Assembly: GCA_019693395.1 (NCBI GenBank)
Contig: JAAMXP010001619.1
Coordinates: 1 to 14,162, forward strand
Reading direction: 5' to 3'
Source: Ettlia oleoabundans
Taxonomy: Eukaryota > Chlorophyta > Chlorophyceae > Chlamydomonadales
DNA: 14,162 nucleotides
Positions 1 through 8,285 of the stretch are shown piece after piece. The notes beneath the pieces were generated by a model, which saw nothing but the letters and a program-made list of their open reading frames with translations, was not told the origin of the DNA and did not search any database. The stretch's first letter is position 1. Each line of letters opens with the position of its first letter. The translations under genes were made by a program, and so were the position numbers.

Positions 1-923
1 GGTGGGGGGTGAAGGGTGGGGGGGGGCTACCGGGCCTGCTAGCCCACTAACAAAGGTTTGTTCGCAAATGCGACCCCTGCATACTTTCTGGTTGGTACCT
101 GGCTTGCGTTTAGATTGCCCGCTCATAGCCTTGATCTGTCCTAGGCTGTGCAGTTGCCATTTCAGCTTCTGATGTAGCACTATTGCGCGTAGCCGCACTT
201 GAGCCATGCTATGAGCTCATCCTGTCCCTGCAGAGAACTGTGCTGACACCCCTCCACCCAATGGCGGCGGCTGTGCTGCTGACCAGTGCAACGCTACCGA
301 GGTCACTGCGGGACCGTACTGCCTCAGGACCTGCAACCGCTGCCATGCGGCTGCGTAGACAACTGGCTGTCTGGGCGACTGGCTGCCACACTGCCTGAGT
401 GAAGTGAATGACACACCGCTGTCAGCTGTCACAACCACCAGCGCCAACAGTAGATTCTTCTGAGCGTCATCCGGACTCTCCCCTTTGATCCTTTTGCACA
501 GTCTGCCTGCGATGCCAAACGACGTCAGAATGCCTTGATCCATAACAAATGTTCTGTTCACAGCAACCACACATCTGTCTTATGGGTGTAGTTTGCATGT
601 AACAGTGAGTGCCTCCCGAGCTGCAGGCCCAAGCTGGGCGATGTGTGGCGCTCGCCCGTCGCCTGCCGCACCCTGCTGCTTGCGAACACATACGGCTGCA
701 CCTGGGCTGTAGGAATGTCCGGAAACTGTGCAATTTGAGTTCGTCTCAGGTTGGCGAGTACGACTTAGAGCCTCTGCAAGACTTGGCTCGTTGTGTGCCT
801 GGCCTGGGTGCCAAGAGTGCAAGCCCCCCGCCTGCCAGGTGGCATCATGAAGAAGCACCCCCTCATGAAGAACTGCCAACCCCATGCTGTTCGCCGGGTT
901 GTCCGTGTTACTCGCGGCCGGAC
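1..923. other. Left flank, no confident gene
   Basis: No gene can be supported here with confidence. The first 27 bases are a G-rich run with several GGG tracts and quadruplex potential. The plus-strand reading frames look random and carry no recognisable domain. One minus-strand stretch (217-543) reads more like protein than its surroundings and is listed separately. The last few hundred bases before 924 presumably contain the promoter and 5' UTR of the secreted-protein gene, but no clear TATA box was seen. Confidence 0.5.
217..543 (-). CDS. Possible minus-strand exon, unrecognised
   Basis: This is a tentative call. An open frame starting at the ATG at 543 on the minus strand begins MDQGILTSFGIAGRLCKRIK. 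It continues through a charged stretch (GESPDDAQKN) into a hydrophobic helix-like segment (LLLALVVVTADSG). The first 50 or so residues have the amphipathic pattern of a real protein. After that the frame becomes Q/P/A-rich and less convincing. A GT donor-like site directly follows the VTADSG stretch, so only the first 150 bases may be exon. I do not recognise a family. It could equally be a chance frame in the 5' flank of the plus-strand gene. Confidence 0.2.
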   Translation of the reverse strand: MDQGILTSFGIAGRLCKRIKGESPDDAQKNLLLALVVVTADSGVSFTSLRQCGSQSPRQPVVYAAAWQRLQVLRQYGPAVTSVALHWSAAQPPPLGGGVSAQFSAGTG

Positions 924-998
924 ATGCACATGATATTTGAGAGAAAGCTGGTCTTGTGTGCGCTCTTCGTGGCGCTCTTGGGCGCGTCCGCTAGCGAA
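924..998 (+). other. Signal peptide of the secreted protein
   Basis: There are two possible initiators, ATG at 924 and at 930. A positively charged n-region (ERK) precedes an uninterrupted hydrophobic stretch of about 13 residues, then small residues ASAS suited to signal peptidase cleavage. Exon 1 ends at 999 with a GAAG|GTGGGC donor in phase 1. That phase matches the TTTGCAG acceptor before 1223, which supports this as the true first coding exon. Confidence 0.65.
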
Positions 999-3608
999 GG
1001 TGGGCTTCCGGAACGCCTCTTGGTCGATATGTATACGCCGGAGAGAATTTCAGACGTATCTCAGTTTGTCGCAGTATGCTGTGTGCGTGTGCTGGCACGA
1101 GACCCGCCGCCGGGGCTCCACCGCCGCTGCTCGACGGCTGCTGCTGCGGGCATAGATGGGTTTCCAGCGACTGCATACTTCGCTCTTCAAAGCGAGTGCA
1201 CTTCCATAGGTATTATTTGCAGGCGTTTTTCAGCCATTTAATAGTAACTCTCCACGAAGATTGCAGCAGGGCAGTGTGTCACGGCTGCCTGATGCCTGCT
1301 TTGCGCCCGTCTCGCGCGAGGGTGAGTGTCCCCTTAGCTCCTCAGCCCCTTAGTTCTTGACACCCTCGATTACACCTCACAAGCAAGAGCTGCACTGTTA
1401 TCTGAGTTCTACCCCACTATGTGTATGTGAATCTGCGGCTGCACAGGTCTGCACTTTGTGGAGATGGAGGGGGAGGATTGTGCGGACACATGCGAGCGCG
1501 CAGGCTATGGGCGCATTGAATCTGGCTATGGTGCATTCAATGTGGGCGTGCAAGGCTTGGCTGTGTGTCGTTATGTAGCAGACAGCCTTACCCACTACTA
1601 CGGTGAGCAGCGAGGAGCGCACTAAAGAGTGCAATGCCGTGCGCTGCCTCACCTTGACTGCCAGCCTGTGTTTCAAACGCCAGCTGGTGAGGGGGGCACG
1701 CCAGCAACACGCAGTTCAATCTGTGCTGGCATGGGTGCAGGAACCAAAAACGCCACAGCTGGTGAGGGGGGCACGCCAGCAACACGCAGTTCAATCTGTG
1801 CTGGCATGGGTGCAGGAACCAAAAACGCCACAGAGGGGCCCTGCATCTATGTTCATGCACAAGGCAGCATCTCTGCAAGCGGACCTCATGATGGCGCAAC
1901 CCGTGGTGTGAACCCAACATCTTGCGCCTGCTCAGCACTCCCACCTGAGGAGCTGAGCTGGGAGCCGGGCCTGGCCTGCCCCAACGCATCTGTGCCAGTC
2001 ACAGAGCACCCCCAGCTCTGTCGCAACATCATGCCTGTGCCAGGTGGCAGCGGCAACGATGCACGATACGAGATTGGCTGGATCAAGTCGGACACTTGCC
2101 TTTCGACGACCGCCTCAGGCGACGACAGGCGAGAGGCTCTGTGTTTTGCTTGTCTGATCTTAGGGAGACTCAACACTTTGTGCCACGATGCTATTTGAGG
2201 GTTCCAGCCCTGAATGTGCTGTCAGTTGCAGACGCAAGCACCTCGCATCCAACCACCAACTTCGACCGTCTTGTTGTCGTGCCCGCCTGCCTGCTTGCCT
2301 GTGCTCCCTCACCTGCAGCTTCCCCAATGCTGTGCCGGTTGGAGGGCTGAACGACATGCGAGTGGAGGTTCTGTGTCAGCCCAGGCTGGAAATGGATCCT
2401 GAGATGCTTCCCTCCGAGCCCTCTGCTCCCGACTGCACTGCCAGGGAGCCAACATGGCCCCTGTCGGAAGGCAGTCCTGCAGGTGAGCAAGGACAGAAAG
2501 GCTGCTACTTTGTTTCAGGCACCAACAATGAGCAGAGCCTGGCTCATGCAGCTTGGAAAGCTACCAGCCACTGTACTGGAACCATCTGCGATGGCTGGTT
2601 CAGGTGGTTCTGGGTGTGTAATGCACGTCCTTGCTCACCCAGGTTGAAGAGGGGGGGTGCACCATTCCTCTGCAGTCGTGTGGCTGGATGTCACGGGCAA
2701 TGACTGCTTGGCCACCTGCCAGCGCCACGGACTGAGCCAGGGTGAAGAAGATTTTGGCACTATCGACGGTGGCAGTACCAAGAGCCAGTCGTTCTGCCGT
2801 GCAACCTGGATGGATATAGACGCGGAAGGGGAACCCTCTTCACAATCAGACTTCTGGTTTTATGATAGGTTCAACGTCTTTCTTGCATGTTTGCGGATCC
2901 GGGCATAGTGTTCGTATTTGAACCCTTGTCGAAGCTCCAGCCGGCAACAAATTAGCCGCTGCCCCGCATAACACAAATAGGGAACAGAAACCTTGTCTGC
3001 CTGAAGTCGTCTGGCATTCACTGGCAAACAAGGCACTGCATATGGTGCTGTCGTGCAGGTGCTGCCAGGACAGCGCGAGGCGCCTGCCACGTCCTCAGCC
3101 CCTCCCAGCAGAACAGCAGCTTGCTAGTGCCAAACTACCAGTGCGCATGCATCACAATATCTCGAGAGCGCTTCTTCTGGAGTGAGCAAGGAGCCAGCTG
3201 CCCGCAGGGATCAGCAACAGCGTTGGAAAGTACCGGCATCTGCCGGGTGCAGCCATTTGGGTCTGTGCGCTGGGCTGATGCTGATGAGCCAGACTATGTG
3301 CTAGGTGGGCTGCTGCTGCGGTAGTAAGCTGCTCATAAGGACAGCAGGCAGCATCCCCACCCCATATTTGCCGTGAATTCCACTCCCTTGGACAGTGGCA
3401 TGCGAGATCAGTGCTGCCACGCATCTCCTTGAACCCTGCCTCCCAAAATGACCGCCTGTTTGCCTTTCGTGCAGGCTCGCTGGAGGGGGGGGCTTGCCTG
3501 ATCGCTCCATTACAGATGCAGCAGGGTAGCTCACTGCCACAGTCTGTCCCACTGGACGGCAGCTACAAGGTATCAGTGCTATGTTACTCCCTATCAGACC
3601 TGTTGTAA
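924..3608 (+). CDS. Secreted modular cysteine-rich glycoprotein (multi-exon)
   Basis: Function is unknown; it is probably a secreted or cell-surface glycoprotein. Exons with matching phases are 924-999, 1223-1321, 1447-1602, 1684-about 2128/2140, a fifth ending at 2482, 2676-2868, 3069-3304 and 3475-3608. The junction between exons 4 and 5 (about 2119-2320) is unresolved. The first 25 residues form a signal peptide: MHMIFERK, a hydrophobic core LVLCALFVALLGA, then SASE. About three degenerate modules follow. Each opens with C-x3-C (DCADTC in exon 3, ECAVSC near 2214-2231, DCLATC in exon 6). Modules 1 and 3 continue with CR, GxC, CAC, W..G..C and a final CR block. N-glycosylation sequons include KNAT (twice), PNAS and QNSS. 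The C-x3-C, GxC and CxC order recalls the cysteine-rich tail of MGAT5-type glycosyltransferases, but that is only a resemblance. No enzyme domain or anchor was seen. The stop TAA at 3606-3608 is a best guess; a donor-like AAG|GTATCA lies just before it. Confidence 0.6.
1681..1833 (+). repeat. Perfect 75-bp tandem duplication, two copies
   Basis: Copy 1 is 1681-1755 and copy 2 is 1756-1830; I find no mismatch between them, and identity runs on for three more bases (CAG). The unit is 25 codons, so the secreted-protein frame is kept. It encodes a duplicated block that includes ATRSSICAGMG and the sequon KNAT. The CAG at the start of copy 1 is the inferred acceptor of exon 4 (exon starts 1684). 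Copy 2 carries the same CAG, in frame. Perfect identity suggests a recent duplication, or an assembly artefact. Confidence 0.95.
3604..3608 (+). terminator. TGTAA overlapping the stop codon
   Basis: TGTAA, the usual green-algal poly(A) signal, overlaps the proposed TAA stop of the secreted-protein gene. Used here it would leave almost no 3' UTR, so the copy at 3684 is the likelier functional signal. Confidence 0.25.
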
Positions 3609-3660
3609 ACGATTGTCCTGCCATCCCTGCTGACGCTGTGTCCAGCTATGCATGAGGCCT

Positions 3661-3665
3661 TTACA
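3661..3665 (-). terminator. TGTAA poly(A) signal of the DUF3128 gene
   Basis: The plus-strand bases TTACA give TGTAA on the minus strand, 165 bases after the DUF3128 stop. It is the first TGTAA downstream of that stop on its strand. Confidence 0.5.
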
Positions 3666-3683
3666 CGTAGGGCAAATTTGTGG

Positions 3684-3688
3684 TGTAA
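3684..3688 (+). terminator. TGTAA poly(A) signal of the secreted-protein gene
   Basis: TGTAA lies 76 bases after the proposed stop. It sits beyond the minus-strand signal at 3661-3665, so the two convergent mRNAs should overlap by some tens of bases if both are used. Confidence 0.45.
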
Positions 3689-3829
3689 TTTGCATATGCA
3701 AGAGACACAGTGCAGCAAGAGAGCAGACTGACAGGGCAACATGTGTGATATGGATACAAAGAGGGGCACCAAAAGCATCCATGGCAGGACTGTGTTCTGA
3801 CATGGCAGAACTGTTGTCTAGTCAATGTG

Positions 3830-4703
3830 TCATACCAGCGTTGGCCTGCCGCTATGCTGAGCACCATCAGCCTCATCCCCTGGCTGCCGTGCCTCCCCCA
3901 ACAGGTGCCCAAACTCCTGCTGCCAAAACTGCTGCGCCTCCCTGTGTGTCCGGATTTCCCACAGTGGATGCTTCTTCTCTGCTTCTGCCTGCAACACCTG
4001 CAGCGAAAGCAAGTGCAGCACAGGTTGCTGTATGCATGGGGTTGCGGCTGGCAAAACCTCATGCGATAACCCCACCCACACCACCACCAGTGCTTTAAGT
4101 AGGGAGGCAGCTCTAGATAAGTAGTGGCATGCTGCAGTGTTTCTGCTTCTGACAAGAAATAAATCAAGGCTCTCTTGCAGCGTTTCACAATGCAGCACCC
4201 AAGCCAAGAGTGCCCTCATTAATGCATTGTAAAGCCAACTGCCAGTCGCGGTTGACTGTAGCTGCCCTGTGTGCACCCTGGCACACCTGGTCTTTGTATA
4301 ATGTCGTCTTTTTCTTCAGGCAGTTTATAAGGTCCGTCCACTTGGAAGAACAGTCGTCCACTTGTCCGTACATGTAGTAATGTTGAATTTGATAGGCAGG
4401 GGCTGCACAGGTGACAGAGGCAAGGGTGAAGGGGACGGCGGTAGCGAAAGGCGCCAGCTCTGCTCATGTGGCAACAGTGCACCGCTAGCGCGATCTTGCC
4501 TAGATGTCATGTTATGACTCACAGTAGCAGAACCATAGCGCATCAAAGGCGGGCGTACAGCTGTCTTTTCTCTCTTGCCCGACTTTAACTGCACCGCTAT
4601 CGCTCATTGACGGTGCTGATGCATCAACGCTGCTGCTACTTGGCTGCTGTGCGTCCAAGCTGCGGGCCTGTTCCCTGCTGCTACTGGGATCATTTGAAGG
4701 CAT
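3830..4703 (-). CDS. DUF3128 (Emi1/PANTS-like) twin CX9C protein
   Basis: Three exons on the minus strand: 4703-4523, 4402-4287 and 3997-3830, with introns of 120 and 289 bp. Phases match throughout and give 154 residues. The N-terminal 45 residues are Ser-rich and probably disordered. Residues 49-59 form C-x9-C (C TPAFDALWF C), followed by YSPAYQIQHYYMYGQ. A second C-x9-C follows (C SSKWTDLIN C), and the C-terminal part has HPLWEIRTHREAQQFWQQEF. The FDALWFCYSP..Q..YY segment and the HPLW..R...EA..FW..EF tail are characteristic of DUF3128, the family of yeast Emi1 and vertebrate C22orf39/PANTS. Twin CX9C proteins are typically oxidised in the mitochondrial intermembrane space; that location is inference here. 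The molecular role is poorly known. The exon 1 donor is TACT|GTGAGT. The same frame is open upstream to an ATG at 4853; I prefer 4703 for its good context (G at -3) and because the upstream part looks unlike protein. Confidence 0.88.
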
Positions 4704-5180
4704 GGCTTGCCGACGTCGGCATATAGTCTGTAGCGCTCCACGCTGCATCATTTTTGGCAAAGGGGCGCCGGGCGACGCCGAAAACCCCCAGCATGGGTAC
4801 AGCATCCTCAGCACCCATAGCAGCGGGCGCGCGCTTCTAGAAGTGATCCCCATTGCCCTTGGAGTGAGTTGCTGCCCTCCATCAACTGTAAAGTCGGCGG
4901 CTGCATCACGTTACCGCATAACAAGCTGTCTGCTGGTTTGCGGAAGTCGGCTGTGTGGGCTCGCTGCCTCTCCTCCCCCATTTTTTGGTGAGTAGCGACA
5001 GAACCACTTTTACTGCTTCCAAACATTGGGATGCGTTTTATTTCGCTCAACAACGACGCAAACACTCGCAATCCTCCTGTGTGACTTGTGTGGTGGTGCC
5101 GATGCCGCTACCCGCATCCACCAAGTGGTTCACCCAGAGTTCCCATCTGCTTGTCTGTGCTGTGCAGCGGCTAATTGGCC
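4704..5180. promoter_or_regulatory. Divergent promoter interval between DUF3128 and GT8 genes
   Basis: These 477 bp separate the two divergent start codons and must hold both promoters and 5' UTRs. No canonical TATA box is obvious. Candidate elements are the palindrome at 4708-4721 and an AT-rich patch around 5030-5045. Open frames crossing this region on both strands have no recognisable domain. The DUF3128 frame stays open to 4853, so a longer N-terminus cannot be excluded. Confidence 0.6.
4708..4721. promoter_or_regulatory. 14-bp perfect palindrome with ACGT core
   Basis: TGCCGACGTCGGCA reads the same on both strands and lies four bases upstream of the DUF3128 start codon. Its centre GACGTC is an ACGT-core site of the kind bound by plant and algal bZIP factors. 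Each arm also contains GCCGAC, the core of the DRE/CRT element known from plants. Function is inference from these motifs only. Confidence 0.4.
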
Positions 5181-8059
5181 ATGCAGGCTCTGAATGCCCA
5201 GGTCAACGGCTCTATCATTGCCAGTTCAACGGCTGAAACCGCTGTTGGGGGTGGCTGCTGTGGACACGTGCCTTGCTGGCAGGTCTTACCAGGGATGGAT
5301 GGCATGGGGCCCAAACGGGGGAAGGAACAAGAGTTGGGGGGTGAAGTTGCAGCATTGGAGGAGTTGAAGAGCCTGTTGCCAACACAAGGTGATGAACCTA
5401 TCCTGTTTTCCTGTATAGTTGACGTGATGATTCGCAACAGCTGAGCAAGCCTCCAACTGTGCAGCCTCAACGTTTATTCCTGCTGTTCAGGTGGGAAGGG
5501 TGCGGCGCGTCAAGGGCTGGTGCCCTTCCAGGTATCATCCAGCAAACCAGGCATCCTTTCATCCAGCAGCAGCGTGGATTCGCTAGCGCCTTCCACTCCT
5601 CCCGGCGAAGACGCGGTATGCACCCAGCCAGGGTTGCCTGCAGCTGGTTGCGACCAGCGCTGCGCCTTTGTCACGCTTCTCACCAGGCGAGCAAGCAAAC
5701 TGCTGCCCTTGCGGCTCCCCTAAGACATGCCCTCGCTGGCGGTAGCGGACTCACATGCCGCTCTGCCTTGCAGTGCGGAGGCACAATACACGCTTCATTG
5801 CCCTTTTCAATGGCTGCTCCTGACTGCCACTGCACTTGTATCTTGTCGTGCCGCCTAGCTTCACCCTCCCTTTCATTTGCACAGCTGCTCAACATGTTGT
5901 TGCCATTGCCATGACACATCCCCTACTGTTGCAGGGACAACTACTTGATGGGCGTGCAGGCACTGGCTCGCAGCCTGCAAGCAGTCAAGTCACGGCATCC
6001 CCTGCTGGTCATGTACACGGCAGACAACCTTTCGCATACTGCTGTGGAATCGCTGCAGCGAGAGGCTTGCCAGTTACTGGCAGTTGAGCGATATGTGCCC
6101 GCAGGTGAGCTTGCCTCCAAATATGTCAGTGGGGCATTTCAATGGCTGCGCTTGTAGTATGTGGGACTGCTTTACAGCTGTCCTATGTTAATTGCTGGCA
6201 ACTCCTGTTAACTCCACACTGCTCTCAGCTGCTGATGACTCGTGCATTGCCCGCTGCACAAGCTCGCCACACCTTTCCTTCTAGCACCTTAGGATGCGTG
6301 CATCCCTGGGCGCCCTGCAGTTGTTCCATATATCTGTTGAACACGGTTACTCACACGGTTATTCGCTCTAATCCGAGGCAGCGGTTCTTGCTACGCTGCC
6401 GCCCTTATGTTCATGGGCACACTGATTCCAGGGTATACCTGCTGCAGCTGCCCAAAAGGATGTCCATGCTCTCTAGTGCAGTGTAATGCCTGGCTGGCTA
6501 GTTTCAACAACTGACTGGCTGATCTGTAGGCAGGAAGACGGGACAGTTCTCAGCAGGCATTCCCTGCAACTGCAATCAAATCCTCATTGCTTAAAGCAAC
6601 AACCATCGTGTTAATGCTGCAGGTCATGACGATTTCTCACAATACAAACTGCAGGTGAGCAAGGGGTAGTGCATGCTGGTGTGCAGCATATCGCATTGCC
6701 TCCCGTGTTAATGTTGATAACAGATTAATTGTTGCAGGCGGCTTGCATTGTGCAGCAGACCTGTTGGGTATGCATTCTTGTTAACCTGCCGTTGTGGCTT
6801 TGCTCCGTGATGAATGTACAATGCAACTCTGCAGCTCTATGCCGAGTGCTGGACCAAACTGCAGCTGTGGACCCTTGAGGGGTTTGACAGGTGAGGCACT
6901 GAGCGTCTAGTCTTACAGATGTACTACATTATGAGTTACAGCCGTGAATCGCTGTGTAGGTGGATGGAAAAGCTCTCGAAAGCGTTTATGAGCCAGCACG
7001 CCCAGCAGCACTGCCGCCCTTGACTGGCCCGTTCCACTAGCTGCAGGCTTGTGTACCTTGACGCCGACATGATCGTGCTGCGCAACATTGACCACCTGTT
7101 TGACCTGCCGCCAGGCTTCTACGCTGGTACGCCAAGAAGATTTGCGTCAGTCATTCTTGTGGTACGCTCGCCACGTGTGCTTGTTGTTGCCAGTGACGAC
7201 ATATAACTTGCGTAATCAGGGAACATTGTTGGCTCTGACTGCAGCCCCGGATTGCACTTCCGGGAGACAGACGCAAGCTGAGCGGGATGCCTGCCCCCTG
7301 TTCTGCCATGAACGGCCAAACTACTTCAACGCCGGTGGGTCATGCGGATGCTGCTGAGGGGTGGTGAAGCAGGAATGCTCTGCCAGCCATGCATTCCAGG
7401 GTAAATTTCACGCAACACCTCTCAACAAGCCACCGATGAGTATCTGTCCACCGCTTGCATGCGCTTTGTGCATCTTTTCTAAGTAATCGCCCTACTTTGC
7501 CCTATCTGATTCTCTTTGCAGGCTTCTTCGTGACCACACCATCCCGTGCCGAGCTGGCACGGTTTGAGTCTCTGCTGGCCACTGGGGGTGTCAAGATCGG
7601 GGGCTACGCTGAGCAAGACCTGCTGAACGAGGTTTACAAGGCAAGCAGGGCATGCATGAGAGCCAGCCAGCAGCCAGCAGCACGCCGCCGCAACAATCTC
7701 TCAAGGGGGGCGGGGGTTGGAGTTCCTGTTTCTGTTCTGAGCTGTTGAAAGGTTGGATAAGTGAAGCAGTCCTTACGGCTGATTTGAGATGCTCCGACTT
7801 CCCTGGCCACCTAGTGCAGGAGACCTGGCAGCCACTGCCACACACCTACAATGCACAGAAAGGCATCCGGCGGCACCACCCGGAGCTCTGGGAGCGTCAC
7901 TGGCGTGATGTGCACATCATTCATTACACAGACGCCAAACCTTGGCAGCCAGGCCACCCTGAGCATGCGCAGTATGCCGACCTGGTGGAGATTTGGTGGC
8001 GGGTGTATAAGGAGTACAGGCCACCCAGCAATCAAACCGGCGCCGGTGATGTTCAGTAA
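5181..8059 (+). CDS. GT8 family glycosyltransferase (galactinol synthase/glycogenin-like)
   Basis: Nine exons: 5181-5388, 5491-5686, 5935-6104, 6623-6654, 6835-6890, 7047-7126, 7245-7334, 7522-7640 and 7820-8059. All phases agree and give 396 residues. The ATG at 5181 follows an in-frame stop at 5172. Residues 1-127 are a Ser/Gly-rich extension with no signal peptide or membrane helix. The GT-A domain starts at AFVTLLTRDNYLMG (about 128). LYAECWTKLQLW leads into LVYLDADMIVL, whose DxD motif (226-228) should bind Mn2+ and the sugar nucleotide. Next come a Cys-containing loop, YFNAG (274-278), AEQDLLNEVYK (307-317), YNAQK, and HIIHYTDAKPW with the conserved H352 and K357. These are the standard GT8 blocks. 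The DADxxVLxNIDHLFDLP and HYTDAKPW forms resemble galactinol synthases and glycogenins, so UDP-glucose or UDP-galactose is the likely donor. The acceptor cannot be told. Introns 2 and 8 appear to start with GC. Confidence 0.93.
5687..5934 (+). other. GC-AG intron (GT8 intron 2)
   Basis: The exon ends CACCAG and the intron begins GCGAGC, ending TTGCAG. Splicing here joins FVTLLT to R-DNYLMG in phase 2, which restores the conserved first strand and helix of GT8 enzymes. No GT dinucleotide is placed to give the same protein. Confidence 0.75.
6623..6654 (+). other. 32-base microexon of the GT8 gene
   Basis: This exon lies between an AATGCTGCAG acceptor and a CTGCAG|GTGAGC donor. It adds a completed Gly plus HDDFSQYKLQ. 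It fits phase 1 in and phase 0 out and supplies the short linker expected before the WTKL motif. Confidence 0.8.
7641..7819 (+). other. GC-AG intron (GT8 intron 8)
   Basis: Exon 8 ends TTTACAAG and the intron begins GCAAGC, close to the GC-donor consensus (AG|GCAAGT), and ends AGTGCAG. It joins EQDLLNEVYK to ETWQPLPHTYN in phase 0, as expected for the family. A GT twelve bases upstream (GAG|GTTTAC at 7632) could act instead and would drop VYK. Confidence 0.7.
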
Positions 8060-8246
8060 AACAGATGCCCATGATAGGCGCATGTGGCCGTGGTGGTAGT
8101 TTGGAAGGCTCGGTTCAATGACAGACATCAATCATTCGGCTGTGTGAACTGGTGAAGTTTGACATACTACATGCGCAATTGGATCTGCGCTACATTGGCT
8201 TGCTCCTGTGCTGTATGAATAATCTTACGAAATAATTAGGGTTGTT

Positions 8247-8251
8247 TGTAA
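8247..8251 (+). terminator. TGTAA poly(A) signal of the GT8 gene
   Basis: TGTAA lies 188 bases after the GT8 stop codon, within an AT-richer patch. This is the expected green-algal 3' end signal and spacing. Confidence 0.55.
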
Positions 8252-8280
8252 ATTCAACATCCTGGTGCGAAAGTTGGGCA

Positions 8281-8285
8281 TTACA
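8281..8285 (-). terminator. TGTAA poly(A) signal of the kinase gene
   Basis: TTACA on the plus strand gives TGTAA on the minus strand, 693 bases after the proposed kinase stop. No closer TGTAA was found on that strand. Cleavage would fall close to the GT8 cleavage site, so the two transcripts would just meet. Confidence 0.4.

Larger units (their letters stand above)
3609..3829. other. Convergent intergenic region, shared 3' UTRs
   Basis: These 221 bp separate the stop of the plus-strand secreted-protein gene from the stop of the minus-strand DUF3128 gene. They contain a TGTAA for each strand and no coding signal. The open plus-strand frame running through this stretch has no recognisable domain and overlaps the DUF3128 last exon in antisense. 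Confidence 0.6.

Noticed and set aside
1686..1758. One repeat unit acting as a 73-base intron (GT at 1686 to AG at 1758)
   Set aside because: Removal would shift the frame, while keeping both copies or using either CAG acceptor keeps it open.
2483..2675. Coding continuation reading GCYFVSGTNNEQ in the secreted-protein gene
   Set aside because: The frame is open and faintly resembles the GxC part of the modules, but a strong GCAG|GTGAGC donor and CTCTGCAG acceptor in phase 1 remove it and join cleanly to the next C-x3-C module.
3905..4123. Cysteine-rich C-terminal exon of the secreted protein on the plus strand
   Set aside because: The phase does not fit the preceding exon (phase 0 donor at 3571), and the minus strand encodes the conserved DUF3128 tail over most of the same bases.
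6142..6486. 114-codon plus-strand open frame inside GT8 intron 3
   Set aside because: It lies wholly inside an intron whose flanking exons join in phase, and it has no recognisable motif.
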